Assembly (NCBI GenBank): GCA_964059195.1
Contig: CAXKWD010000009.1
Coordinates: 89,315,432-89,379,431 of the forward strand
Source: Ectobius pallidus
Lineage: Eukaryota; Arthropoda; Insecta; Blattodea; Ectobiidae
Reading direction: 5' to 3'
DNA length: 64,000 bases
In this document: one piece after another, positions 1 to 11,113 of the stretch
How positions within the stretch are numbered: position 1 is the stretch's first letter
Layout: each line of letters starts with the position of its first letter
Program-made: the position numbers and the translations under genes
Notes under the pieces: model-generated
Told to the model about the DNA's origin: nothing
The model's database searches: none
The model's input: the letters and a program-made list of their open reading frames with translations, nothing else

Positions 1-841
1 TGGGTAAAACATTATAGAGACTATTTCAGGAAGATGTAAACAATATAAATAACGAAAAAGAAAAAGAAGCAAATATATATAGATTTAATTATTGAATAAC
101 TTAACCTGACAATACCGGAAACAGCTGCTGTTGAGGGTAAGATTAACATGGAATTACTAAAAAAATTGGTATAGTTATTGAATTAATTTTATTGCGTTTT
201 ATTAATGCCTTCTGGAAAACTTGTAGAATTCCAGATTATTGGAAAACAGAAGAAACTTTTTAAAGAGGGGAGGAAATGGTTGTAAAAGTTAGGGACGGGA
301 TTAGTCACTTTATAATGATATAAAAGTATTTAAAAATTGTTAAACCTAAGGCATAAAACAGTCTGAAATTCTTTCAGAAGACACGAACGGTTTTCGGAAT
401 GAGCGTTCAACATCAGGCAATGTGTCTCCTCGTGCCACATCATTCAAGAAAGAAAATGGAAACACATTTCATCTGTTAATTTTGAAAAAATCTTTGATAG
501 GCTAAAAATCGATAGTGGCATATTTATAATCTAATCTATAATCTATTGGCCTACAATGAATCTAGGAAAAACCACATATTTAATTAAAATAATAAAATAT
601 AATTACAATTATATAAAAACAGGAAAATCTTTAACGCCGAAGCTTTTAATAGATATAGGATCTAGAGAAGGATATGTCATCTGTGTACGTTAATGAGATT
701 GTCGAAAAGTGGAAAATATTAGTCAAGTCAGGAATAAGAGTAAAGAAAAATGTAATTTTAAATATGTTACTATAGCCTTGACTAATTAGTATTGATTTAA
801 AAGTTCTGTTCACCAATTAATTGAAGTGATCACTCTCAATA
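1..841. other. Non-coding DNA, left edge
   Basis: I see no exon, RNA gene or clear repeat here. It probably belongs to a long intron of OR-A, because the exon that should precede the one at 2667 is not found between here and there. Confidence 0.4.
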
Positions 842-955
842 ACCCTGAAAATTGAGGCATCGGATACAATAGAAAATGTAAAGGCAAAGATAAAAGAAAA
901 GGAAGGAATCCTATCCGATCAACAGAGATTGATCTTTGCAGGTAAACAACTATAG
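842..955 (+). pseudogene. Ubiquitin-derived pseudogene fragment
   Basis: Reading from 842, 37 codons give [17 protein letters not shown], then [20 protein letters not shown], then a stop. This matches the middle of ubiquitin (roughly residues 14-50), including the near-invariant [10 protein letters not shown] and [12 protein letters not shown] blocks. The conserved Pro-Pro before DQQ is changed to Leu-Ser, the usual Glu after GKQL is a TAG stop, and the start and C-terminal Gly-Gly are absent. It is a decayed fragment, probably a retrocopy of a polyubiquitin mRNA. No intron is seen, but no poly-A tail is recognisable either. Confidence 0.8.
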
Positions 956-1420
956 ATGACAATTTGTTAGAACTTGTTTCAAATTGCAATTATTGACTAG
1001 GTTGCGAAGTGACTGTTGTAATAATATAACATGTGATATTAACACAAAATTAAGTAGACTTCAACACTTTTGTCCTAATCATAGGGCTTAAAAATTAAAA
1101 AAAAGATCTAAGCAATAAAATGTGTTTATCAAGAATAATCGAAGAATACACAGGGCATATGAAAAGAGAGGATAAGATAATATGTTCAATAGATGAGAAA
1201 TGAAACCTAAAAAGGAATTATTGGTATAAACACATTGAAAGAATAGATTATGAAAGACATTCAAAAAGTTACGAGTGTAAACTGAAGAAAAGATGGAAGG
1301 ATATGTAGCAAGAACGAAAGGGCCTCTGTAAACCATTCGTTATTTTATAAACCTTTGATAATTTTTTAATTGTATTTACTAACTTGTGCAAATGTGTTGC
1401 TGTACATCCCATTCTTTAAA
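956..1420. other. Non-coding DNA
   Basis: AT-rich sequence with only random short reading frames. Nothing recognisable. Confidence 0.35.
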
Positions 1421-1663
1421 ATGGACGGCAAAGTGACAAAAGAAGTAGTACTGAGCAAAGTGAACGAGAAGAAGTCAATCCTAAACACAGTTTTTCGTAG
1501 TAAAGCACTCTGGATAGGTCACGTCCTGAGACGAAATTGTCTGCTGCATGATGTCTGGAAGAAAAGTTGGAGGGAATTCCTGATCTTGGAAGAAGAAGAA
1601 TTCGGAAATAAACAGAAAAAATACTGGTTACTGAAAGAGGAAGACAGGGATTGGAGGAGATGA
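1421..1663 (+). pseudogene. Non-LTR retrotransposon C-terminal fragment
   Basis: The frame contains SILNTVFRSKALWIGHVLRR followed by NCLLHDV. This resembles the region after the reverse transcriptase domain in many insect LINE-derived ORFs (pattern W-I-G-H-V/I-L-R-R-x-C-L-L). Only about 80 codons survive, with no catalytic RT motif. The match is from memory of the family, so the clade is left open. It lies inside the presumed OR-A intron. Confidence 0.6.
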
Positions 1664-1991
1664 GAGAAAACTTTGCCGCCAGAACAAGCTTATGTGGTGA
1701 ACACTTGATATTAATAATATATGACCAATAAGCTCTTATTTGTTAGTCTAACACAATATAATTAATGGAACATAAATGAAATTCAATAATGAGTAAAGGT
1801 AATAACTGAATAATTTATCATACAAGTAATACGTAAAACTTCCTGATGTAGAATATCAATATCACAATGTGAAGAGTGAGATAATTTGTTAGTTCATTTG
1901 TGGAGCTTAGCAAACGACTTCATCATTATCATCAGTATGCCTCAGACATACGTTGTTCAGAATATTCACAAATTGTTTCTTTGAGAAATCT

Positions 1992-1992
<1 letters not shown>

Positions 1993-2035
<43 letters not shown>

Positions 2036-2049
2036 AAAAAAAAAAAAAA
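1993..2049. repeat. (CT)n microsatellite followed by an A-run
   Basis: About 40 bases of uninterrupted CT dinucleotides, then 17 A residues. Confidence 0.95.
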
Positions 2050-2096
2050 GTTGTGTCCATACTCCTTCGCGATATTTTCAGGTAAGTTATATTGTT

Positions 2097-2592
2097 ACTA
2101 GCATGTACCCGCGGCTTCGCCCGCGATAATTATTTCAAAAATTAAAAATTAAGGGCATAATAGTAAAATCATTATATTTATTAACTCCTAAATCACGTGG
2201 ACTACATACCACGATTAGATAGCATCGTCTGGTAAAAGCGACCTCAGATTCGAGTTATGAATTATAATGATGCCTTCTCTAATCTGTCAAACATCCATTT
2301 CATATAATCCAAACCCACCTATACCATTGGCAACAATATGTTCTGTGAATTTGTTTCGATAATTCTATGTAAAAAGGGATTAAGTATTTTCAAAAACATT
2401 TAATTTTTGGCCAATAGAATCAGAATTTTTCAAAATCCTTTCTTAGTGAGCATCTACATTATGAAACAAAGGTACTATCAAAATTCCAAGTCTCTACCTG
2501 TTATAGTTTAGGCTGTACGTTGATTCCTGTCAGTCAGTCAGTCATTCATTCAGTCAGTCAGTCAGGACAAAGCCTTTTATATATATAGAGAT
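2097..2592 (+). repeat. Dispersed repeat family R1, copy 1
   Basis: Starts with ACTAG and a CCCGCGGCTTCGCCCGCG block, and ends with repeated GTCA units and GGACAAAGCCTTTTATA. A second copy with the same two ends and shared interior blocks (for example the stretch around 'caaaatcctttc' and 'ccaagtctctacct') lies at 28026-28748. There is no coding capacity. It is probably a short non-autonomous transposon or a LINE/PLE tail; the class is not determined. Confidence 0.65.
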
Positions 2593-2666
2593 TACTGTAT
2601 CTCATCATACAATGCGTAAACTACCTAGGTACATACCACATTGTAATATCAATATTTTATTTTCAG

Positions 2667-2756
2667 AAAATCTCCATTAAGTACACATTTTTAACCTTAC
2701 TGTACGTGACCAATTTATACATATTCTGCATGTTTATGGAGAATGTGCAAACCCAG
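2667..2756 (+). CDS. Odorant receptor OR-A, exon 3 (partial gene)
   Basis: OR-A is the leftmost receptor of the array; only exons 3 to 5 are in the window (2667-2756, 3692-3844, 4919-4975). This 30-codon exon begins KISIKYTFLTLLYVTN and ends ENVQTQ. It is flanked by a pyrimidine-rich tract with cag and by a gtaag donor, and is in phase 0 at both ends. It encodes a hydrophobic helix, TM6 by the usual OR layout. It matches OR-B exon 3 at 22 of 30 residues. Over the three exons A and B are identical at 73 of 99 residues, so they are recent tandem duplicates. Exons 1 and 2 should lie left of the window. Insect ORs are membrane subunits that open as cation channels with Orco in sensory neurons; that role is family knowledge, not visible here. 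Confidence 0.88.
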
Positions 2757-3691
2757 GTAAGAAATAAATATTAACTTTATTTTATTGATTTCTTCTGTTC
2801 GTTTTAGTTACTTAATGACACTTATATACTGCTTTGGCCTGTAACCTTCGCCTACGGTGGAATCGTTATCCAAGCAGGAGTTTTTTAAATGGCTATAGAT
2901 ATGCGGAAATAGAGCTTCTTATTTATCTGCACATAAATAAAATATAACTCGAAACAAATGCAAACCCAATTTTGCGTTCTGTATGCCTATTTTTTTAACA
3001 GGCGAGGATAGATGGTTATTCTGTGACGTCAGTGCACTCGACTCTGCCTTCACGCGGTAGACATCTGTGTGGAATTTGTGAAATGTAGGCTCCAGTAAAC
3101 AGGGGAGGATAGAGGGGCTTTAATATTGTGGGCAGCGGAGATCTAGAGTATAGAATATAGCACCTAGATCTCATCCCTAGTATCATGCGTTTTTGCCTGA
3201 CGTCACACACAGTGACTTGCGTGCACATCCTTCACAAAAATCATCAGGAGATGAAGCTGTTTTCCACTAGTTTATAAGATAATTGGATTAATAATCTCCA
3301 AAGAACGGCATCAGCTCTCAGAAAGATCATTATTTCAGTGGTAATGATCTATCTGTTGCTAGTGACAAACACATCTGTCTGGACGTTGCCAAGTTGGGTG
3401 GGCTAAGTTATCCACGAATTAATCTATAAGAAACCGTAAAAGGAAAATTTATTTCTGATTCTTTCCTCTGCTGATGTGGAAAACAGGACAGCACTGAGAA
3501 ATATTAACAAGTACGGTTAAAGTTTAGGGATATGTTTTTCTAATTAAAGTACCCGCTTAGAGTATAAAAAAAAGTTTCTCTTTTATTTGTTTGTACCGAA
3601 GAACAGGTTGTTAAATTCTGCACAGTTATACTTCTTCCACTCTGTATTTTACTCTATAGGCATATAATCTTGGTTTAATTTCTTGTTCCAG
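2757..3691. other. OR-A intron between exons 3 and 4
   Basis: Bounded by gtaag and by a ttgttccag acceptor. I see no gene or clear repeat inside. Confidence 0.7.
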
Positions 3692-3844
3692 AGTCTTAGC
3701 GTTGGAGATGCAGCATACAGTTGTCGTTGGTACGAATGTTCCTCTCATTTCAAACGCTGTATATACATGATATTAGGAAGAGCCGTGAGGCCTTCATTCG
3801 TGAGTGTGGGACCCTGGGTTGGAGGAATTGCTCTATTCACAGAG
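3692..3844 (+). CDS. Odorant receptor OR-A, exon 4
   Basis: 51 codons, beginning SLSVGDAAYSCRWYECSS and ending GGIALFTE. The pattern G-D-A-A-Y-x-C-x-W-Y followed by a basic, hydrophobic stretch is the conserved C-terminal OR signature leading into TM7. The acceptor is ttccag and the donor is gtataa, a non-consensus but legal GT donor. The last 31 bases and this donor are duplicated 158 bp downstream. Confidence 0.88.
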
Positions 3845-4130
3845 GTATAACTATTTTTAAAAATGTTTTAAATAAAAGGTTTAGCCCTTGGTATAAACAC
3901 CCCATGTACAAAAATCTAAAAAAAAGTCGTTTGAGTAATTTTCGAGAAAAAATCGCGAAAAACTAATTTTTCTGGGTTGGAGGAATTGCTCTATTCACAG
4001 AGGTATAATTATTTTAAAAAATGTTTTAAATAAAAGGTTTAGCCCTTGGTATAAACACCCCATGTACAAAAATCTAAAAAAAAGTCGTTTGAGTAATTTT
4101 CGAGAAAAAATCGCGAAAAACTAATTTTTC
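3814..4130 (+). repeat. Tandem duplication of OR-A exon-4 tail and donor
   Basis: Two nearly identical units of about 158 bp, at 3814-3971 and 3972-4130. Each starts at ctgggttggaggaattgc (the end of exon 4) and runs through the donor into intron sequence ending in aactaattttt. The second donor lies near 4003. Read-through past the first donor meets GTA TAA, an immediate stop. Confidence 0.9.
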
Positions 4131-4430
4131 TTCATGTAAAGTCAACTTAAAAATAAGAGAGAGTCTTCGTCAATCTTCGTATCCTCAGAAGGTACCTAAC
4201 CAAAATACAATTTTTTTTTCATACGATTTTCCATTCTGGAGCTAGGCTGTTCGCAGACACACATCTACACAGACAGACATGTTTCCGAAAACAGTATTTT
4301 TGGATTCACGGGACCTCAAATCGTGTATTTATGTTAAAATCTTAACTTTGAATTTGGGGTCGAAAACATTACTTTCTCTAACTGTAGTGCCTATGGCACG
4401 GGCAGAGAAAGTAATAATTGCTGTGACTCA
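3845..4430 (+). repeat. Dispersed repeat family R2, copy 1
   Basis: Blocks such as 'aaaggtttagc', 'gtcaatcttcg', 'cctcagaaggtac', 'catacgattttcc' and 'gctgttcgcagacacac' recur in the same order at 56850-57480, inside OR-D intron 1. There is no long ORF and no obvious terminal repeats. Class unknown. Confidence 0.6.
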
Positions 4431-4444
4431 CCCCTTATATGTCG

Positions 4445-4822
4445 GCTGCGGTGGTAGCTTGCCCAAGCTAGATCCGAAGGTCGCGGGATCAAACCCGGCC
4501 GCAGTCGATGGGTTTTTCAGGACGTAAAAATCCTGGGCACGGAGTCCTCCGGGAGGGACTTTAAGCTGGGGGGCCCGTGTCGTAGATTTACGGCACGTAA
4601 AAGAACTCCAAGTCTAAATTAGAGCCTCTAGACAAAATTTCCCGGACCTTTCACGTCCAAGTAATACCTTACTTTCCGGAGGGGGTTAAGGGGCGATGGG
4701 CTTACCACCTGTCCCTCTGCCCTTTCTAGGAAAATAAGCGTAACAAAATTCACATAGGTAAACAGAAACCTCCACTTGGAGGCCCTTCGCCCCAACATGG
4801 GGATTCGACAGACAGACACCCC
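4445..4822 (+). mobile_element. tRNA-derived SINE
   Basis: The head carries a pol III B-box-like GGATCAAACCC after a 'ggtggtagctt' A-box-like region. A GC-rich body follows, with 'acggcacgtaaaagaact', and then a 3' part with 'aaacctccacttggaggcc' and 'cgccccaacatgggga'. The 3' part recurs at 30318-30445. Length and structure fit a SINE. It sits in the last intron of OR-A. Confidence 0.7.
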
Positions 4823-4918
4823 ATTATATAATTGTACAAAGCTAGCATATATTTTGTAAAGTTATTATAGAGCATCAAAAGGATGAAATGGGCTCAGTAG
4901 ATCTGCTTGTATTTTCAG

Positions 4919-4975
4919 GTCATGAACATTTGCTACAAAGTCTACACGTTGCTACAGCAAGTACATAAAACTTGA
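4919..4975 (+). CDS. Odorant receptor OR-A, terminal exon
   Basis: VMNICYKVYTLLQQVHKT then TGA, preceded by a tgtattttcag acceptor. This is the conserved short last OR exon (end of TM7 and the C-terminus). It aligns with OR-B exon 5 at 13 of 18 residues. Confidence 0.88.
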   Translation, partial: VMNICYKVYTLLQQVHKT

Positions 4976-6051
4976 AGGACTTCATCTCTAACCACATTCT
5001 GGTCCGTGATAAAGGATTTTCAGCCATCTCATAATACACCGCAAACAACACTGTTTAAGAACTGATGTCTACACCTCAGAACACAAACTATATTGATAAA
5101 TAAAGTAAAAAATAAATAGAAGATTTAACGACAAGCAAAATGGATATCTGCATGGGAAAACTTTTAGTAGTAAAATTATTAAAATATCCGTAATATATAT
5201 CATACGGACGTTATAGATATTTGTAGATTCGAGAATTGCATTATCGCTATTTTTCCGTTCTTAATCATAATTATTTTTAAAGTCTGGTATGTGAAATCAG
5301 TTATAGAGACTAAAAACTGGTTAAAATTAGAGTTTCAAATTTCATTATTTAACATCTAGAGCTCAAATGAACCAATCGCTACGCTTTGGAAGTCACGAAG
5401 GGAGGGGAACTAGGAGAATGACTTCACACCTTCGGTGTACTGTTCGACAGGCCTGATTTAGAAGAACAGTAAGTTATTGGTTTTCTTTTTAAATACAGTT
5501 TTTAAAATGTTAAACTCAAATTCTGCACGTAAAAGTTTCGGAAGTAAGTGTGATTTAAAGAGGGATTTTGTGTATTACTGAGCTAATGATCCATCTTGAA
5601 CATTGTGGCAAATAATAACTGCACCTTTAATTATACTTAAACACAGTCTCACTTTGTTTCTTTTCTGATTTAATTAGTGCAATTATTACTGATTACACAA
5701 AAGCATTCAGGCTCTTTGTTATATCAATTTTCCTGATTTTTTAAAATTAAGAATTGAAGATTTATGTAAACTAAATGCGTTACAACAAAGAAAGAAATGG
5801 AATTAAAATATTATAATTTATAATTTACAAAGTTAGGGAAAATAATTATATAACCCTCTGAATTAACCTAATAAGATATTCTGAAGTATGATTTTATTAC
5901 TGATGTCTGAAGATTTCAGAGAATAAAATAGTTTGAACATTGTTATATTTATAAAATTAAAGATATTATTGAATAGTTTATTAAATTTGATTGATGTATA
6001 TTATGGTTCATTTCCTGGTAATAAAGTTCTATATGTCACTGTTTTTCATAT
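4976..6051. other. OR-A 3' UTR and intergenic DNA
   Basis: The first ~130 bp match the OR-B 3' flank in two blocks (just after the stop, and around 5064-5104), so they are probably 3' UTR. The rest is AT-rich with no recognisable gene. Confidence 0.5.
5099..5104 (+). promoter_or_regulatory. Probable OR-A polyadenylation signal
   Basis: AATAAA 124 nt after the OR-A stop, in a block conserved with OR-B. In OR-B the matching sequence reads gataaattttat, so the hexamer is lost there. Confidence 0.5.
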
Positions 6052-6338
6052 TGTGACAAAGCCAGAAAAGCCTAGAAGCTGATAGAAGAAGGACTCGGGC
6101 CGAAAGAACTAGAATTAGATAAATCCAGAAAGGGACGGCCCTCTTATTGCTGATTGGAGCCGCGCGCCGACGGGTGCGGCCTACTCCCTGGCACGGCGCG
6201 GTGAGTGACGGCGCGCTCGTGGGAGGGGCCAGAGGTGGAGCCACGCGCTAAGGGCTTGACGGCGCACCGCGCGGACATTCTAGACCATGCGCGGGCGGAG
6301 AGCTTTCCAGACCTCAACTCTGGAACTTTCGTTAAGGC

Positions 6339-6345
6339 TATATAA
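6339..6345 (+). promoter_or_regulatory. TATA box of the solo LTR
   Basis: TATATAA, followed at about +30 by TCAGTCAGT, a good arthropod initiator match (TCAGT). Confidence 0.65.
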
Positions 6346-6905
6346 GGAGTGCGAGCAGCCGAGCCGAAGTCAGTCAGTGAATCGGAGTTGAGAGAGACAG
6401 TCAGTGAATGAAGAGAGTTCAGTGTGAAGAGTCCGTACATCAGAGGAGAGACAGTCCGTGAAGAGTCAGAGGGTCAACGAGGGAACAGTCAGAGAGGCAG
6501 TCCGTGAGTAGCGGCGAGCGTCAGCGTCAGAGGGTGAGCTGGACGGAGAGGACTGATCAGCGCGGCCTGAGTGTGTCTTGGGAAGCTGAGGAGCCAGTGA
6601 CCGGAGGGACCCGAGAGCGGAATAGCTAGTCAACGGGGAACTAGTGACCGGAGGGAAGGGTGAACGGAAGAGCTGGTGAGCTGATCTGGGCTGAGGTAGT
6701 GCCGTCCCGGGGAACTCGGCGCGACGGGTGGATCGCACAGCGGCAGCGAGGACTGTGGAGTTGACCGACGCGACGTGGGATGATCTGGATTGGACTGGAA
6801 CAGTGCTGTAATTAGGACTGAGCACAGTGAGAGTGAGCACTGAACAGGACAGTGAACTGGCAAATAGTCTGGAGTTTTCTGGCTGTATTGGCAATTGTTG
6901 TAGGA

Positions 6906-6911
6906 AATAAA
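6906..6911 (+). promoter_or_regulatory. Polyadenylation signal of the solo LTR
   Basis: AATAAA 66 bp before the LTR 3' terminus, as expected for the end of the R region. Confidence 0.6.
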
Positions 6912-6981
6912 GAAACCTCCATCCTTCAATTATAAACTCGGTGTTCTCATTTTGAACCCCGACGAGCCCTTGTTACAATAT

Positions 6982-7603
6982 TAAAATAAAATTTACATTT
7001 TTATTATCACGTGTTGAGTGTAGTTTTCTGACCATGTGAGAATAAGGATGCTATTTTTATTTCTCTGCTTGAAAAAAATTCTACATTTCTCAAGCTTTAT
7101 CAGATACAATCTGAAGGAAGATAATAATAAAACCTTTATTAATTGGATAGAAAAGAGTAGTGGACAGATATCAATTTGACAGTTAAATTACCTACACTTA
7201 CTTGTAATTAGACACGAACTGTTGTAATTAAAAATACATCGGATGTAGGTGGTGTGAATATTTTGTGATAAACATTAGTAACCTTGAGAGGGAATTTTAT
7301 GGAAAATTTCTTCTGATACAGTTATAAGTATCTGTAAAGCGTGAACCAAGTTCTGACTGGTTCTGAAGTTCTTCTCTTCAAAAAGAATCTAGTTACGTTA
7401 TCGCAATAACTTCTTACGAGATGAATGCGTAAAGTATAACATTATACTACTTCATGTGACAACTCAAGAAATCATACTGAAAATACACGATTCGTCATAA
7501 ATTGGTTATAAACACGTCATTAAATAACGCTTTCAAGTTCAAGGAGTATGCCTTTTTACCATAAAAATATTGACCTTTGAACAATCTGGATTAACAAAAA
7601 GCA
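6982..7603. other. OR-B 5' flank
   Basis: AT-rich DNA between the solo LTR and the OR-B start codon. The native promoter should be here or further left, but no clear TATA/initiator pair stands out. Confidence 0.4.
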
Positions 7604-8511
7604 ATGAATTTCATGCATATTAATCTAAAATTTGTGAATACAACAGGATTAGTACTGAGCAATAAGACAAAATCCACCATTTGGAAGCATGTTATGTACA
7701 GAGCTTCTCAGATTATTCTATATGTATTATATATACCCTCACAAATATTTCAATTCATTGCCATGTATGTTTACTGGGGTAACTTTGAAGTGTGTATTGA
7801 CGCTCTAAGTTTTATAAATTTTATACTCTGTGGATATTATCCAGCAACTTTTATGAGACTAAACTGGCAAAGATTCATTGATCTTGTTTGGAAAATACGA
7901 AGTAATTCTGTATTTTCGGCAGATATTGTCATTCAAAATCTTAAATGTCGAAAGGCAGTGCAAGATTTAGAAAACTTTGCGAATATATTAGGCAAGGCAT
8001 TCTTTGTCGCACAGTTGTTCACAATTGTGCCAGTTATATTATTGCCTCTCACACTATATTTCACAAGATCTGAAATTGCTGATACCGAAGACGAATCTGT
8101 AAGCGCCAGCCACGTAAAATACATGGTCTTCGTGATGTGGTTACCCAACATAGAACACTATTGGGAAGAGTATTACTGGGTGATATTCATTCTTCAGGCA
8201 ATTCTGATATTTGGTGGACTCATGTATAGTGCTACAATTTTGTCCTTTCTTCTGGTTTTAACTGTGTACTGTTCATCTCAATTTTCTATCTTGTCCATGC
8301 TACTAAAAGATGTCAATAATATAATAGAAGACAATGAAGACAATGAAAGCGAAATATGGAAAAAATATGGGGGAAATGTGTATGGGGAGATGTTGATGAT
8401 TGAATATAACGACTCCAAAAGTAAGGAAGCTGAGAGGACTGTGGAAACCAAACGTAGCGATATTCAGTCATACATTACTCAATGTGTGAAATTGCATCAA
8501 ATTGCAACAGA
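7604..8511 (+). CDS. Odorant receptor OR-B, exon 1 (complete gene)
   Basis: OR-B joins 7604-8511, 11114-11213, 15396-15485, 16989-17141 and 19971-20027 into 1308 nt, encoding 435 aa. Exon 1 encodes 302 residues plus two bases (GA) of a Glu codon; the donor is GTAAGT. Hydrophobic segments lie at residues ~36-58 (TM1), 64-84 (TM2), 130-153 (TM3) and 191-222 (TM4), with WLPNIEHYWEEYYW before TM4. A long acidic segment (~240-285) precedes CVKLHQIATE, the conserved OR motif before TM5. The start is the first Met; Met4 aligns better with OR-C and OR-D starts (M-x-x-N-L) and is an alternative. The product is a 7tm_6 odorant receptor, expected to form a channel with Orco. The ligand is unknown. All exons are open, with good splice sites, so it looks functional. 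Confidence 0.93.
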
Positions 8512-8695
8512 GTAAGTACATTTTATGCATTGACATAACAGAGAGTGAGCTTTTATGTAGAAAGAAGAGGGTCTTAAATATAAATGAAATACGCAAATGA
8601 AACCTTAGGAAATACTTACTGAAGTATTAGGCCTATTAAGACAAAAATCACAAAGTGTGATATGAACAATTTATAGACAAGTAGTATTATTACTA

Positions 8696-9030
8696 TTAAA
8701 ATATACATTTTAAGTTTTGTAGATAAACAATTTTTAATATCAAGAGATCACATTTTATAATATTTAATGCATTTTAATTTGTGACCACATAGCAAGTTTT
8801 TACATATTTTAAACAAATAACTTATAATTAGCAAATCTTAATCAATTATGTAAATAGAAACAACTTGTTTATAGGCTAAGTTAACTATACATTTTAAGTT
8901 TTTTAATATCAAGAGGTCACATTTTATTTAATTTATACATAAAACTATGACTACATAACAAAACTTTTATATATTTTAAATAAACAACATAAAAATTTTT
9001 TTAACCAACCGTGTAAATGGACAAATTTGT
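8696..9030 (+). repeat. Diverged tandem duplication in OR-B intron 1
   Basis: Two ~170-bp units share 'tatacattttaagtttt', 'taatatcaagaggtcacat', 'catattttaaa' and 'gtgtaaatgg'-like blocks in the same order (near 8700 and 8885). Confidence 0.6.
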
Positions 9031-11113
9031 ACATAGCAATATGGTAAGAATGTGTTATGATATGACAGGCTGCTGAGCAAGTTCATGACATACAGAAACA
9101 AATGGTCGTAATTTCGTGTAATATATGCTTGAACTATTAATATACAGGTTATATGCAGATAGAAATAAACAAGATTGTAATGATACTGGCAGCGTAAGTC
9201 TCTCCTTGGAAATATTCTCTATCACAACATACTTGAGGGTATAAGGTGGTATAATTTCAATACTAATTAATGAAGTATGTTTACTCTACTTGTTTGCAAT
9301 TAAAATGATTAAGCGATTAAACTGAGTTGAGAATATTATGTCTATATTGTTTCTCAGAAAGCATTTTTAACGGACTTTAGAAAATACTGAGTGGTAATCG
9401 GAGATAGTGCATTAATATATTATGTCGTATTCTTCTCACAAAAGATGGGGGTCGTGAAGTTAAGAATTTTTAATTCATTCTCAAACATACAAAATTGCCT
9501 GGGTCAACTCATTACAAGCATACCATAAGAACCTAGATTGACCCCAAATTAGGCTACATGTTGCCTTATGATGTTTCTGAATTCAGAACTCTTTCAAATA
9601 TTAACAGACGGTTTCTTAAACTCACTTGAACACTTAATGGAATATAATGGTGCAGTATTCAAATGGAACTAAAATCTTTACTGTTTGTATGTTAAATAAC
9701 TCCCAGCCTGAATTAGATTCTCTAGACCCGTATCACCTTACTAGATGACTGTCGAGGTAATCTGTCACTCTGTTCTCTATTGGAAAATAACAGTACTGAA
9801 TTTATCTTCGGTGAGTGAAACCTCTATCAGGAAGAGCTGTGCTCCGTGACCGGATTTATTGTTTCTATTGTTTATTTATGTTGATTATTTTGCTAAGCTA
9901 CCTTCTGTATTTCGTTGCATGATATAGAACGAAGTTTTAAATCACTTTGAATCAGCCTAAGAATGATTTTACTATCAGCCCTTTGACAGTAACCCTTTTT
10001 GTGTGGATTTAATTGTTTTCACAAATATAATTTTTTAATATTAACATTACGTTTATCGTTTAAAATTTTGGTCCTCCAAAATATATTGAGAGTAAAGGGT
10101 ATTTACAATCCTTATATTGATGGTAGCCTACTTGACTGTCTGTTCAAGTCGAATATCGATTATTTACAAAACATTGGCTATATGCATACTTTAATTACTT
10201 GACTTTTCTCAGCGTTGGTGAAAAAATAAAGAGCACATTATTCAAGTAACTTATTTTTGAGTCAGCTTGTAATAAAAATAGAAATTCCAACATAAGATAC
10301 ACGAATTGAAAGTAGCAAACTATGGCACTAGTTCTACAAAATCCATTGGAACCAACTTTGATTTCAATCAAGTGGAAATATTATTTTAGTTAAGAATATT
10401 ATTTTGTATATGATGATAAAACAGACCCAAACGATAAAAAATTTAAAGGTTAAAAATTTATTCCTCCTTTTTTAAATGTTAATTTTCTCATGGTGCTCGT
10501 CATACTTGGTGTTTGAAAAGCGTTGTCGTTGTTGGCAGCCGTACACCAGAAAATCAATAACCTTTGACTGTTAATAAGACAGCAGGGCAGTTTGAGGCCT
10601 CAATTTGGCTACCCGGTATGTAATTCATTATATTAAGTATATTTATTGTAATTTCACAAATATTAGCGGCTGTCTAAATAATAGTATATTATTTACTTGG
10701 CAAAATATCGTACCACTCGCAAAATAAATTCTTCTCTACCACTTGTATCATAAAAAAAACTATTTTGAACTATTATTGTCGTCTTTCTTCATTATCTCAT
10801 TTCTTTTACTACGCATATCTGCTCCACCGAGCCAAATTTAACGTCTTCCAGCCCCGAACACACTGGCAAGGCAGTCGAGAATTGGGCCGACAAAGTACTT
10901 TTTTTCCTGTTTGTTGGTTTACAATTTCTATAGCACTTTTGGAGGATTACGTATTTCATATTAAGTGTTTTGGAACCTTCCAAGTTTAGTATACTACCAG
11001 TATACAAGGTGTATTGGAGAATTCGCCACTGATTACTGCTATTTCTGAATTTAATATTTTTCATTCTAACAGGGAGTGCTAATAACCTTATCTTCTCAAC
11101 TTTATGTTTACAG
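9031..11113. other. OR-B intron 1, remainder
   Basis: No exon-like block, RNA gene or clear repeat recognised. Short frames here (for example 9999-10202 and 10765-10989) show no family pattern. Confidence 0.5.

Larger units (their letters stand above)
6052..6977 (+). mobile_element. Solo LTR of a Gypsy/Ty3-like retrotransposon
   Basis: A 926-bp GC-rich island in AT-rich DNA. It begins TGTGACAA and ends TTGTTACA (imperfect inverted termini), and is flanked on both sides by the 4-bp repeat atat (6048-6051 and 6978-6981). It has a TATA box, an initiator-like TCAGT about 30 bp downstream, and AATAAA near the 3' end, the promoter-R-polyA order of an LTR. No internal domain is present on either side, so it is a solo LTR left by LTR-LTR recombination. 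Assignment to Gypsy-like rests on the 4-bp target duplication and termini only. It points toward OR-B and ends 626 bp before its start codon. Confidence 0.82.

Noticed and set aside
6466..6929. Overlapping 142- and 99-codon - strand frames
   Set aside because: They lie inside the GC-rich solo LTR, are Ser/Pro-rich low-complexity shadows, and run against the LTR promoter.
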